Assembly (NCBI GenBank): GCA_037176885.1
Contig: JAWWNJ010000005.1
Coordinates: 2,666,001 to 2,730,000 of the forward strand
Source: Favolaschia claudopus
Taxonomy: Eukaryota > Basidiomycota > Agaricomycetes > Agaricales > Mycenaceae
Direction of reading: 5' to 3'
DNA: 64,000 nt
Notes under the pieces: model-generated
Seen by the model: the letters and a program-made list of their open reading frames with translations, nothing else
What the model was told of the DNA's origin: nothing
Database searches by the model: none
Made by a program: the position numbers and the translations under genes
In this document: positions 11,801-23,373 of the stretch, piece by piece
How positions within the stretch are numbered: the stretch's first letter is position 1
How the letters are laid out: each line of letters begins with the position of its first letter

Positions 11801-13743
11801 GACACGCAATGGACTTTTCCATTACTCGGTATTCTTTGAACAGTTTCGGAGAGTGTCGGCAGAGACGAATATCAAGGAGAGCCGTTTAATTGCCTGGGAG
11901 GTCCGGTCGCGCTGCTGCAATTATAAGAAGGTTTAGAGACACACCCTGCACCATGTCAACGATGCCGATATATGTCGTCGAAAAAATAACTTTTTTTCTC
12001 AGAGCCGGCTGGATCCATATAACTTACATAACACGCCTCCGGATCCTACTAGTACTTAGTACCGCCTCCATGTTGGAAGCGGACCCGTTAGCCCATGGAT
12101 ACTGTGGTGGAGTGTGAGAAGGCGGGTAGTAGGAATACTAGGAAAATAAGAGCTAGGGAGAAATCAATCAGGAAGAGAACAAGGATTGGCGTAGGAAGTC
12201 GAAGGGTGAGGAGGTCAGTCTGTTAGAGAGAAGGGACGGATATAGGGTTAGTGACAGCGCTAATTGATTTTGCGACATAGATCTCTTGCAACTTCGAATA
12301 GAAGAAAAAACATACGAGGGAGGCGGTCTTGTCTGTACCATGAGGCCTTGAGGTCGGAGCTGGCTATAAACCTAAAGAGAATATTTGGCCTATGAATGTT
12401 CATTGGATGAATGGTGACTCGAAGCTCGAGTGAAATGAATGGTATCACAGTGAAGATGAAGCCGACGGGGAAGCTTGTGTATAGTTGACTAGCAGAGAAA
12501 AGAGCATCGCAGATCAACATAGTTTGGTAGGCGTTCAGGTTGCGGAAAGGAAGCAGAGCTGTCAAAATAAAATGAGTACAATAATGTTCTGAGGCTGCCC
12601 TTCATCTCCACCTTGTCCCAAGCAGGCGGCCAACCGGAAAAGTTTAGTGGTATCATATCAGATGAGACTATTTCCTTGACAAGACCGCATATCGGAGGCT
12701 TTTGAAGGCTTTAGCGTGGCGTCGACAGAGACAGTCGTCCTCGAAGAGGACTTTTATGAAAAGTCGACCTACAACACGTTTCGTGATGATTATTGCAGGA
12801 CTTCCAGCTGTATGAATGCTGCGCATGCACGGAACTTACACGGGGAGACACAGGATATTTCATAGCCACAAAAGAGCGCGCTTGCGGCCGAGATGAACGC
12901 CAGAGTCATATTGAACTTCGAAGCATTCAAAAAATTCGAACTAACAGCCTGATTTGGACGCAAGACGACCAACCTTGCGATCGAAGAAAATCGGAGAATT
13001 CATGACCGCACCGCTGGGCATAACGGCGAATCCGGGGAGCGCCACAAGTTCCGCTGAAGCGACTCAAATGTAGTCGGAAATCTCGGGGCCAGCTCGGTGC
13101 AATGGCACAGGTTTCACTCCAAAGAGGGAAAGTCATAAATAGTGTGACTCTTGTGACATAAATTTTCATCGACCTCATCCTCCTCATCGACCACTCATCG
13201 GGCGTCGTGGACCAGTACACGACCTCGGAGAGCAAGCTTACAAGATTACTGACCAAGAAAGAAACAAGGACCTTCGTCTCTTGACCCTTGCGTACGTCTG
13301 GGCGCTTAATCACCAAAAATTTCGAAAAATTTGACGTCAATTTCGTATAGGTGGTCAGCCGTTCGCGGTATGTTTTCTTTGCTACTTTGTCTTGTATTAG
13401 AGTGCTGAAACGCCTTGGTTTTGCGCAGGAGAACCTCCCTAACAGGACCTACTTATTGGTCTCATAAATCTCAAGTCTTTGGTTCCTTACTTTGTGCCTT
13501 GCCCCTTCATCAACCAACCCTCTCCGTCCTTGAAGCTTGAAGTCTTGTCCTCGCTATACAAAAAGCGAGGAACCACCTTCTACTGAGCTACCCTAGCGTT
13601 ACCGTTCCTCTCCGCCCGGTACCTGTGACTGTGGCGGTTTAGGTCGGTAATACTACACGAGCCACTCCAACACAAATACGATCTACGCGATTATTCAAAA
13701 GTCTCCATCTCACCTACCCCTCATCGATCCTAATCCATTCACA
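8866..13743. other. Gene-poor 4.9-kb stretch between ERV41 and ODC
   Basis: I find no intact gene. The sub-region 9340-10600 (minus strand) looks like a broken F-box-type gene, listed separately. The stretch 12260-13340 (minus) has scattered open frames with hydrophobic segments (for example ISAASALFCGYEISC) that I cannot join into a recognisable protein. The last 300-400 bp should include the promoter and leader of the ODC gene. A palindrome CGTCGTCGACGACG lies at 11431-11444. Confidence 0.5.
9340..10600 (-). pseudogene. Decayed F-box/LRR-like gene fragment
   Basis: Several short coding-like pieces occur on this strand in different frames with stops between them: KLKLGLSRS near 10550, EQDLTYFRVPVSKYSKFKILAIYTQLS near 10350-10400 (given here in part), and leucine-rich pieces near 9700-9950. 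Together they resemble the leucine-rich part of Agaricomycete F-box proteins, but no F-box motif and no continuous frame were found. One intron-like GTATGC...TGCAG segment is still visible around 10480-10545. The identification rests on style of sequence, not on a diagnostic motif, so it is weak. Confidence 0.3.
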
Positions 13744-15333
13744 ATGTCATCTGTCGAAGTCATCTCTATTCCTTTCCCGGTCGTCTCCCGACGCTCTTTC
13801 TCCGAATCTACGAGCTACCGCCGACAAGAGGAGCGTCTCAACGCCTTGGTCGCCAATCTATCCTGCTCTCCCACTCTTCGCCTGACTGCGAACGACCTCC
13901 GTGGGGCTACTATCAGCGAGGAGGATATCTTCCCATCGCTCCCACCGCTCTTGCACGGACACCCTGACGTTCATCTCCGTAATGGTGTCATGAAGGCCAA
14001 CAGTTCCGCGGCCAAGCACGACCCTGACGCCGAGCGAGCCTTTTTCGTCGCCGACATAGCGCAAGTCTATAGACAGCATATTCGCTGGCAGACCCTTTTG
14101 CCAGAAATTCAGCCGTTTTACGGTAAGCCGCGTCGCCGTCCTTGTTATCAACCTATCTGACGTCTCCCACTTGTTTAGCGGTTAAATGCAACCCAGACCC
14201 ATACGTCCTTCGTCTTCTTGCCGCCCTCGGCGCCGGCTTCGACTGCGCCTCGAATGGCGAGATTTCCCAGGTCCTCGACATCGGAGTGGACCCTGCGCGG
14301 ATCATCTACGCCAATCCCTGCAAAGCCACTTCATTCGTGCGCAATGCCGGCAAGGTGGGCGTCCACACCATGACCTTTGACAACGCCGACGAGCTACACA
14401 AAATCGCCCGCGCGCATCCCGGCGCGAAGCTCGTCGTCCGCATCCTCGCCGACGACTCCAAGAGCATCTGCGCCTTCAACATTAAATTCGGTGCCGCCCT
14501 CGACACCGTTCCCAGCCTGCTCGCGAAAGCCAAGGAGCTAAACCTGGACGTAGTGGGAGTCAGTTTCCACGTCGGCAGTGGGTGCTACGACCCTTCCGTG
14601 TACACGGATGCCGTGATGCGGGCGAAGAGGGCATTCGAGATGGGTGCCGAGGCTGGGTATCAGTTTTCCATTTTAGACGTCGGTGGGGGATTCGAGGACG
14701 CGTTGTTTGAGCAGGCGGCGACGTATTTGACGGAGGCACTCGGTACTCATTTCCCCGATCGACGCGGTATCAAGATTATTGCCGAGCCGGGAAGGTTCTA
14801 TGTCTCCAAGGCGTTTAGTCTGGCGACGAACATCATTGCGCGGAGGGCGCCTTTGGCCGAGGCGTTTGACAAGAAGGATGGTGAGGCTCGGCCGCCTGTC
14901 ATGTGTATGTCTTGAGTTTCCTTCTTTTTTACGGCGGCCGTACTCACTCCGTTTGCTGCTTCCAGACTACATCAATGACGGTGTATACGGCGCTTTCAAC
15001 TGCATCCTCTTCGACCATCAGGTCGTACACCCATACGTCCTCTCGATGGGTGGCTCCTTCCACGTCGCCTCGTCGGAGCCGCTCACTAAATGCAGCGTCT
15101 GGGGCCCGACATGCGACTCCATCGACTGCGTCTGCCCCACGACCGAGCTGCCATCCGGATTGCGCGTTGGGGACTGGCTTGGCTTCAATAACATGGGCGC
15201 GTACACCTCGTGTGCCGCGAGCCAGTTCAATGGGTTCGATGTGAGCAAGGTTGTTTATACCACGGCCGGGTACGGGGCAGCGGAGGCGAGGAGTGCGTTG
15301 GAGAAGTTCGCTGCTGAGGGTCATGGACTTTAG
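13744..15333 (+). CDS. ODC1: Ornithine decarboxylase
   Basis: The model has three exons: 13744-14122, 14179-14904 and 14966-15333 (490 aa), with introns of 56 and 61 bp. This PLP enzyme converts ornithine to putrescine, the first step of polyamine synthesis in the cytosol. Seen in the sequence: FYAVKCNPDP (the PLP lysine, whose codon follows the first intron), VSFHVGSGC, ILDVGGGFED, EPGRFYV, YYINDGVYGAFN and WGPTCDSID with the catalytic Cys. The active site is built between subunits of a homodimer, and all expected residues from both faces are present. Fold type III alanine-racemase-like barrel and C-terminal beta domain are complete. Length is usual for fungal ODC. The region 13345-13743 upstream is long and CT-rich and may contain a leader intron, but I could not fix its ends. 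Confidence 0.97.
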
Positions 15334-16970
15334 ATGTGGTAATGACGATACTGCAACTCACGATTCGGTTCCCGACATACCATCTAATCCATTCGCTTTC
15401 TTCCTTTCTCTACTCACTCAACTTGGTTGTCGAGGGTTATGCAACGGACTTTCTATCTTTATTTTCTGGCAATGCTCCTGCTGCCAGTGCCACATACCAT
15501 TTTGTATAGACATAACGATGACGGATCTCGGAGAACTTGTCTTTTGTTGTAGATATAATACTTACCCATACACGTAGAAATGCCATGGTCCAGACTCCAG
15601 ACAGCTGGTTGTTCAAATTTCAAATTCCAAGTGAATCTGAATCTGACGAGAGAAAGAAGCACCGAGGAAAGTTCATCAACGCATTGCAATCGCCGAGCGC
15701 CCTTTGCGAGGTGTTCATTCCCTTCACTTCCCAGACTGTCTTCGGTACCGAATGGACATACTTGTCGCGGCCCGTTCGGCGTCGAGAGTCTGTACAGATC
15801 AGTAATTTTTTTGGAATGAATTTCGTCATGCCATTGAGCGGTAAATCGGGGTCCCGTACATATTCGTATCAAGGGAACCATAGTTCTTTCGAATCGTTGG
15901 AGCTGTTGACATTTTATGTATTGGTTTCGCTCGCTACAACTGAGTACGGGATGCAGGGATGCCCGACGTCGACGATTCGCAGTGACAATCAATATTTGAT
16001 CGAGATCAAATCCTGGATTTTCAAATTCTTTCTCTTCCGCTTCCATCGACTTCTTCACGTTCTTTCAATTGCTCCTCCGCCCCGGCTCTATGTTGCGCCA
16101 GACTTGAATGCAAGAGATCATCGATGGCCCTCAAAGCTCTCCTATAAAGCCCAGGCTTCAGCGGACAGGAGTAGCGTTCTAGCCTTCAAGAAAATTTGAA
16201 TGTTTTCTGAGCCACAGGGACCCCACTGCAAAAGAGTCCGGATGATGAGATCTACACTTTCGAGAAACCGTGACGCAATAGTGTTCCGTGCGGTACGTCG
16301 GGCCCGGTTCCTTGGGGTATCACTTAATAGTGAGTATCGAAGACGACATCAAGCTTCCAGGAACGACATCGCACGACCGAGGACAAATGCCAAATTGGGA
16401 CCGAAGAAGACAAATTAAAACGTGGGGAACGCGTGGGAGGGTCCCCTCGAAAAGTTATCTCAGTTGGGAAGCCCAGGACATCATTCTGCTTCCGTTATCG
16501 GTGTCGAGTCGAGGCTCGAGTAGGGGTTAGTGCAATCATGGCTTGGTACGTATAGGGACGACTGCCGCGAGGTCGTCTGTAGGACATCCAATGGAGAAGA
16601 GACAGAAAAACAGGTATGTACGTATGTATGTCATTGGCGCGTCTGCACCGAAACGATTCGGCTGTGGAACCAAAATGCTTCTTGACATTCTTGTACTTAG
16701 CGGCGGCCGGGACCATTAATCCGCGTACCAATAATAAAAGAAGTTGGACATCAGATGCGATCTGCAGGGTATCTGGCTCCGCTTTCGGGAATCTAGACCG
16801 TCCTCAGCAGTTTTCAATTTCACAATTTAGCGCGGACCTATTTGTACCTTGTCTTGGTCTCGTCCCCAACAATAAAACCGCTCATCTCTGCGACGTTGTG
16901 GATTTTGCTCTCCCTTATTGAATATCTGGACCTACAGCTCTCCTCCGTCTACTGCGGGTTTTAATTCTTC
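15334..16970. other. Intergenic region between ODC and APSES factor genes
   Basis: This 1.6-kb region has overlapping open frames on both strands (15537-16199 +, 199 codons on the minus strand at 15459-16058), neither of which resembles a known family. It probably holds the ODC 3' end and a long promoter/leader of the APSES gene, which is usual for fungal developmental regulators. Confidence 0.45.
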
Positions 16971-18896
16971 ATGACAGCGACTCTTGTGAGTACTTGTATC
17001 CTGGCTCAACCTTCGCCTTGTATTCATTTTTCTGCAAAGGACACCATGCAGACTCTTCAGCCTTCAAGTAGCCAGACCCCTCGATTTCGTCCATACGCAA
17101 GCTCCGTGCACCATGTAACGAAGGGCAGATATATTACTAGCAATGACCCTCGAGGCTACATGTGCGCAACTTCACTCTCCGTCGTATGCCCTCCTCTCAC
17201 CTCTATCCAGTCCAGTATACGAGTATCCTCTAAATAACCAATGGATTATGATGGACATCGACGACGGGTATATATTATGGACAGGGATTTGGAAAGGTGA
17301 GGGACATTCATTGCTTTCTTCCACTGTAGGACTGACATTCTGCTCGTATTTGCAGCTCTGGGAAATTCAAAAGGTGATTATTTCGTCGATTTTGCTGCGT
17401 AATTGACTGACTGACCTTTAATTTTTTTTAGCTGACATCGTTAAAATGGTCGACTCGCAGCCAGAGCTTGCGCAAGTAATACGACGGGTGCGCGGCGGGT
17501 ACCTCAAAATTCAAGGGACCTGGATGCCCTACGAGGTCAGTACGCCTTCAATTTAGTAAAGGTCTCGATTTAATTTGCTTTCTTTCTTCGTAGACCGCTC
17601 TTAAACTTGCTCGACGGTTAGTCCCTGTGCCTGTATGCTCTCTAACAACCATATTAATTTTTCCACAGAGTGGCCTGGAATATCAGGGACGACCTGATAC
17701 CTCTCTTTGGGTATGTGCAGCTCCTCCACTCGTCATACTCTATCTGATGTCCACCTGATTTGCTAGCCCGGAATTTCCTAACACTTGCTTGTCACCCGAC
17801 CAACCAGGCTACGGCCAAGTCGTTGCGTCCACGGGCCGGCGGAGAGCCAGGCGGGTCCCTCAAGCCCCTCTGATGCCAACTCCGCCAGTCCATACGCAGC
17901 ATGCGCCGCCGCCTCACCAGCCGTCTATGTTCGCCCCTACATTGCCTCACTCCTCCCACCCCTACTCGTCGTCGTCATCAAATATTCGTGCCATCGATAT
18001 CCCAAAACCAAAGGAACGTGCTGGCCACGCTCGGTACTCGCCTTATCATTCAGCGGTGCCTCTCCCGCGCAAATTGTCGACGTCTTCAAGCGGCTCTTTG
18101 TCCTTGGACATCCCAGTTCTGTCTCTACGTGAGAACGATGCTCACTCTCGCACGCGGACGCCGCCTACTCGTCCCGTAGAGCGGATTCAGCTTCCCGCCA
18201 TTCAGCAATTTGTCAAGAGCGAGACCCTCTCGCAGTATGCTCTGCCCCCGATCTCCGCGCTAGAAGATCTGCGGGGCGTCGACACGCATGACTCAGCTGC
18301 CGTCTTGCGTCGTTTACAATCAGACTCAGACGACGACTCATATTCAGATCATTACTCGTACTCAATCGGAGAGGTACACCGACCCGGACGAGGTCGCCGC
18401 TCGCTTTCTGCTCCAGCCACTAAGTGGGTTTTTATTTTCTCTTTCCACCGTTGTGACCGATTCTGACGGTCTCTTCTCTAGAAAACCTGGATTCCCCTCA
18501 ATGCTCCCGCGTCGCTCTCTAGGACAAATCCCTTCACCGCACCGTCGAATGGATTACCCCCGGCTCAGCGTCTCCGTCCCCTCAGACATCTCGCGGGATG
18601 GCGACTCCACCTGCGACCCATCTCCCATTTCCCCCGCGACGCCTCGCTCTGCTGTCCTGGGCAGCAAAGACCAGCTCGCCCTCGTCCCGCTCTCCGTGCT
18701 GAAAGAGCAACAGAGCCGCACTGCCGCATATACGTTCCCCGTCACCTTTCACAATGACTGGATGTTAGACAGCAGGGATAGTCCCCGCTCCGACGCAGAC
18801 CAAGACCCCCGGATCTCTGCCTGCAGATATTCATGTACCCCTCAGGAGCATCCGTCTTCTGGCGACGTCCTTCCTGTACATTTCACCTCCTGGTGA
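16971..18896 (+). CDS. APSES/KilA-N transcription factor, Xbp1-like
   Basis: The model has nine exons: 16971-16985, 17040-17161, 17211-17296, 17356-17373, 17432-17535, 17592-17614, 17669-17710, 17767-18423 and 18482-18896 (493 aa). Joined, residues about 35-150 form the DNA-binding domain: GYIPVYEYPLNNQW, then ILWTGIWKALGNSKADIVKM, then RRVRGGYLKIQGTWMP and ARRVAWNIRDDLIPLFGPEFP. The GGYLKIQGTWMP core is the mark of the Xbp1 branch of APSES factors, which in yeast is a stress- and starvation-linked repressor. The remainder is a disordered region rich in Ser, Pro and acidic residues (SDSDDDSYSDHYSYS), with no ankyrin repeats. The start is open: ATG 16971 joined across a 54-bp in-frame intron, or ATG 17046 directly. 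The DNA-binding domain is split into very small exons (18 and 23 bp among them). Confidence 0.85.
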
Positions 18897-19624
18897 AAAT
18901 CTTGCTATCGAATCATTCAGAACCCATACACTTATCTTCCTGTAATCGCTCTGAGTTCTGTAATTTCTTTCTGCTTGCATGTGTAACCGTACTGAAGATT
19001 GTTTTACCCCGCATACGCATACCCACCTACATACTGCGCTCCCCTATCGAACGTAATAGTTAGTATCTATGCACACCCGCAAATGTATCTAATGTTGTCA
19101 AAATAAATTGCACTTGTATTCCGATCACGACGTCAGCCACTCTCTGTGCAGTCTTCGGACGAAATAGCGCGGCCTTGTTGTCTTCGTTATGGTGACCGGC
19201 CTTTGTATACAGAACACCGTGAATGAATGGACGTCGGTTCGGTTAAGCAGACTCCTAAGCAATCGGACGGCCTCAGGGTGGAGACATTCTCGTCATGTTG
19301 ACCTGCGGCTCATTCGTACTCGCACATGTCGGAGATCTATGCATCGAATTGGATACAAGAATACCGTCATGGCTTTGTTATCGCCACGACGGAGATCCAT
19401 CCACCCCTCTCGCCTTGTGACATATTTATGGTTTGTATCCGGGGATTCTATTCGTTCATCCGACCATCCGCCCCTCTATTAACCACGCAGATATCATACA
19501 TCGAAAAAGATTCCGCTAATATATATTTGGCGAGCGGACGGAGTCCCGGGAGATTGTAATTTCACAAGCTACAGGCACAGAGGTCAGTATGTATGATTCC
19601 GAACAGAATCTAGAACAGGGCAGC
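18897..19624. other. Convergent intergenic region, nothing recognised
   Basis: This lies between the 3' ends of the APSES factor (+) and the SPX transporter (-). It contains only short open frames and AT-rich 3'-end-like sequence. Confidence 0.5.
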
Positions 19625-22600
19625 TCACCCAATGACTCTCATTAGGAGGAATCCAATCGTTGCGACGACCTGATCACCAAGAAAATAAAGACCGTTAGCG
19701 ATCGGCTGAGCAGTCAGGAGAGCCGGAGAGATTGCACCAGAGTTGCGATCATGCTGGCTGGAACACCATTCTTCAGGAAATCGATGTTGGTTAGATAAAG
19801 AACCCCCAGATCGTCTTCCTGTGTGGCCCTATACATGTACGCGAGTGATGAGCTCAATGAAAGGGGATGGCATTGTGGGGGACATACGCTTGCTGATTAG
19901 GGAATCCCGACACAGGCATACCCATCCCAGCAGAACAGATAAGACCCGTTATGAAGATCAGCAGATTCGCTGGGTTTCCCCCGGTGTGCCTGAGATTGGA
20001 CCCTACTTCCTTCGCGATGGGCACTAATAGCACGCTCGCGATGGTGTGACTGATGAAGGTCGAGATCACCTGAAGATTGCGGTGAGCGAAGCCCACAGAA
20101 CAGAAGAACGGAAGGAACATACCAGCACGACGGGTGAGAGAATGAGCACAACATTGTAGAGCTCGACGCCGTCCAAGAGCCTCCGGATGATGGTATCAAG
20201 GACTTCGAGCAAGCCACTTTGAGTGACGCCCTTGCCCAATGCAATTCCACCCATGGCGAGGAAGACAATGGTCCACGCAAACTGCTCAAAGTCATCCTAC
20301 GCGCAGGGCAATCAGTCGAAGCACCCAACAGGCTACTGCAGCCATACCTTCTTCAGCACCCCGGTCGCAAAGAACGCTACAATAGGGATAATCGCAATGA
20401 CCCCCATATCACCCAACACATCCTCCACCTGGCGCGCAAAGCACCAAAGCACAATCGTCGCAAGACACACAAAGGTGACCCACCACTGTTTGAAGGTGAA
20501 ATGCTCGCGTGTCGGCTTGATGAGCTTAATCTCGATATCACGTCCGCCGTCGGGGGATTTCGCTGGTTTGTACGACACGAGGAGGAGGCCCCAGATGAGG
20601 AGGATGGAGACGAAGGAGACGGGGAGGGCGACGACGAACCATTGGCCCCAGGAGACGGGTGGGTCCATTGCTTGAAGGGCGATAAGATTTTGCGGCGAGG
20701 AGATGGGGGAGCTTTGTCCGCCGATGTTGGCCGCCAGAGCGATGGCGAGCTGTAGAGCATGAGAACGACGGTCAGAGGAGTGAGGGGACAAGGGACTGAC
20801 GATTAGACATGGGGCGAAGTTCGATTTAGGCGGGAGAGTCCGTAGGATAGGCTGTCATTACTAAGGACAGGATTTATGATAATATACTAAATCGACGCAC
20901 CCGTATCAAAGCGAAACAAAGGGTAGGCGCCGCGACGTTACTGGTAAGGGGTGTCAGTAGACCCTGATAACCAAGGGCGGAACCGCAAACCTGATCCACA
21001 TGCTAGCAAAGCACGACACGCCCATGAAGGCGAGTAATACCGTACTCGGCCGCGTACCAGCCAGACTGAGCACGCGGGTGATCAAGACGCGGTCGATATT
21101 CGTCTTACTGAGCGCTGATGAGATGGTGAAACCACCAATGAGGAGCATGATGGTTGGGGAGAACATCACGGAGAATATGAACCTGGAAGCGCATAGATTA
21201 TCGTACAGTACGTATGGTGCGAGGAACCTACTTGGTAGCCTGAGGCGCCGTCAAGGTTGTTCCCTCTTCGTCTCTGACAACCGAGAAGCAGACGAGGAGG
21301 AGGGGTACCATGAGCGATGTCACGAAGAGCGGTATGGCCTGACGAATCATAAGCTCAAAGAATGGCAGAAAGAGAGAGAATGTATACCTCAGTGGCCCAC
21401 AAAAGCGTACAAAAGATCAGCACCGCATAACAGCGATTCGCCTCCTCCGGTCCATCAATATTCCGCGTATTGAGCAACCAGACAAAAACACAAATCGCCA
21501 ACAGCAGCGCGATCTTCCTCTTCGTTATCCGGAACCTCGCGAACCGCAAGTCGACCACGACCCCAGGCTTGCCGTTCGACATGTCGTCGTCCTCCTGCAC
21601 CAGCGACGCGCCTAACCCGCCGGCATCCTCCCCGTCTCCCCGCCGTTCGCGGCCGATCATCTGCCGCCAGACGGTGTCTCGCTCCCACGCGATGTTCTCG
21701 CGCTGATGCAGCCGCAGCTGCTGTTTCGCAAGGGACCGATCGCCCCGCGTCACGCATTTGGCGTAGAGGTCGATGAGGCGGTTGGTGAGTGTTGTTAGCG
21801 ACGATTTCGAATTTTGCGTAAACGGCGCTGACGGCTCGACGGACGCGTGTAGGTACGCGTCTTTGAGCTGTGAAATGAGATCAGTGCGGATAAACAAAAA
21901 ATAGACAGATTCATACTTGGCGGTCCGCGACCTTGTCGTACCTGTTTTGGCGGTGTCAGAGGGGACGAGGACAGTACAGGAGGAGAGACTCGCTTCTTTA
22001 GGATCTTGCGGAAGCCGGAGTAGTTGATCTCGACGTAGGACTTGAGCGAAGTGACAGAGATATATAGAGTTGTGATTCGTCGCTTGTAGAGCAGACGGGT
22101 GTCGTAGGCGTAATCCGATTTGGAGGTCCAGACGTTCTCATGGCCGGATGACGCAGACACAAGGCTGCTACGCATGAAATCTGGGGTCAGCTTGTTCTTC
22201 AGCCGACCGAGGGTGGTGGTGCCAACTGGAGAAGTTGGGCTTTGAGAAGTTTCTCCGTGTCCATCTGAGGAGACTGAGGATACGCTGTGTCGTCTATAAT
22301 CTGCTGCTGCATCTTCAGGAATGGTTTGGGATGCTGCATTGATCTCAGAGGCCAGAGCGAGTATAGGAAATTGAATGCACACCAGCGAGAGACAGCGAGA
22401 CTCGTGGACCAGCGGAGCTAGACACTCTTCGACGCCGCTGCGGGCTCCGTGAAATGCTATCATCGTCGTCTTCATCCTCTTCTTCCTCAAGATCGTCGAA
22501 ATAGTGGTCGCCAGACATTCCTGCCTCATCCTGCTGCCGCACCAGCTCTTCTAGCTCCGCCACCTCTTCCTTTAGCTCTTTCTCTTGAACCTCATAGAAT

Positions 22601-22885
22601 GAGCATATCTTCTTCAGTTCTCTATCCAGCAAAGGCGTGAATACGGTATCGGATGAAGAACCACTGTCCACCAGTGCACTTCGTTCATTAGTCTCGATGT
22701 CGCGGTAGGTAGAATGTTCGTGCTGGGCTCGTTCCAACTGGTAGATATACTTCTTGAGAGCATCATATGCGATGTATTCGTCCCACCATTCGGCGACGGC
22801 GTTGAACTTGAGGGAGGAGCTAGTCTACGACGTCGGCAACGGCGTCCTGCGATCTTGAGTCTTGAAAAACATACCTGAACTTCAT
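19625..22885 (-). CDS. SPX-domain low-affinity phosphate transporter (Pho87/90/91 type)
   Basis: Fourteen exons sum to 858 aa: 22875-22885, 22383-22819, 21994-22333, 21917-21941, 21388-21867, 21232-21338, 20991-21182, 20901-20940, 20801-20851, 20348-20749, 20123-20296, 19888-20069, 19738-19828 and 19625-19669. The N-terminus MKFSSSLKFNAVAEWWDEYIAYDALKK (shown in part) is a canonical SPX start; SPX ends with GFRKILKKYDK, the basic patch that binds inositol pyrophosphates. A linker leads to about twelve membrane helices of the divalent-anion/Na+ symporter fold, with ANIGGQSSPISSPQN and SNVAAPT as the paired substrate motifs. It imports phosphate at plasma membrane or vacuole, with SPX sensing cell phosphate status. 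The 52-bp intron at 21942-21993 starts with GC rather than GT; only that splice keeps KKYDK. GTCACA/TGTGAC lies 140 bp upstream. Confidence 0.93.
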
Positions 22886-23373
22886 CCTGGGCCAGAAGAG
22901 AAGGTATCAGTTCTTCCTAGACGCTACAGACTATGTCAAGCCTGCAGGACGCTTGTCAGTGTTCGGCGACAGCGGGTAGGTGGTTCTTGACCCTAACCCC
23001 AGGAAGCGTTACCAAAACGTTACTGTCACAAGGAACCCGCTGTGACTCCACGCGTCCCGACCAAAGGTTTGCTTTTTCCACCTATGTCGAAACCTTCGAT
23101 CAAAGTATGCGAGAATAGAAATCCGCCTGGTCTCAAATTCGGAATGGAACGCGCTGCACATTATGAGAACACGCGCTGTACACAATTCAAACGCGTAGCG
23201 TCATATCACGCGTCGTCACTGTCACGCTTATGCACAGGCAATGCGTTATAACCTCCAATTCCAGCCACAGCTGTCTTGCAGGGGTTTGTCTCATGGGCCT
23301 CCACCTAACGGTTCACTTCAAACATCAGTAAAAGCGTCCCCCGCATCAAAAAACCCGAATTAAAGACCCCGTC
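22886..23373. promoter_or_regulatory. Upstream region of the SPX transporter
   Basis: This 488-bp region lies between the SPX transporter start and the 3' end of the peptidase gene. It has GTCACA-N10-TGTGAC at 23025-23046 and short GC-rich direct repeats of CGTTAC (near 23007 and 23018). A CACGCG-like or CACGTG Pho4 site is not seen in a clear form. Confidence 0.35.

Noticed and set aside
12260..13340. Membrane protein gene on the minus strand
   Set aside because: Hydrophobic pieces occur in several frames, but I could not join them with plausible splice sites or match a family.
15459..16199. Overlapping long frames on both strands as genes
   Set aside because: Neither strand shows domains or consistent splice sites; frames of this length can arise by chance at this GC content.
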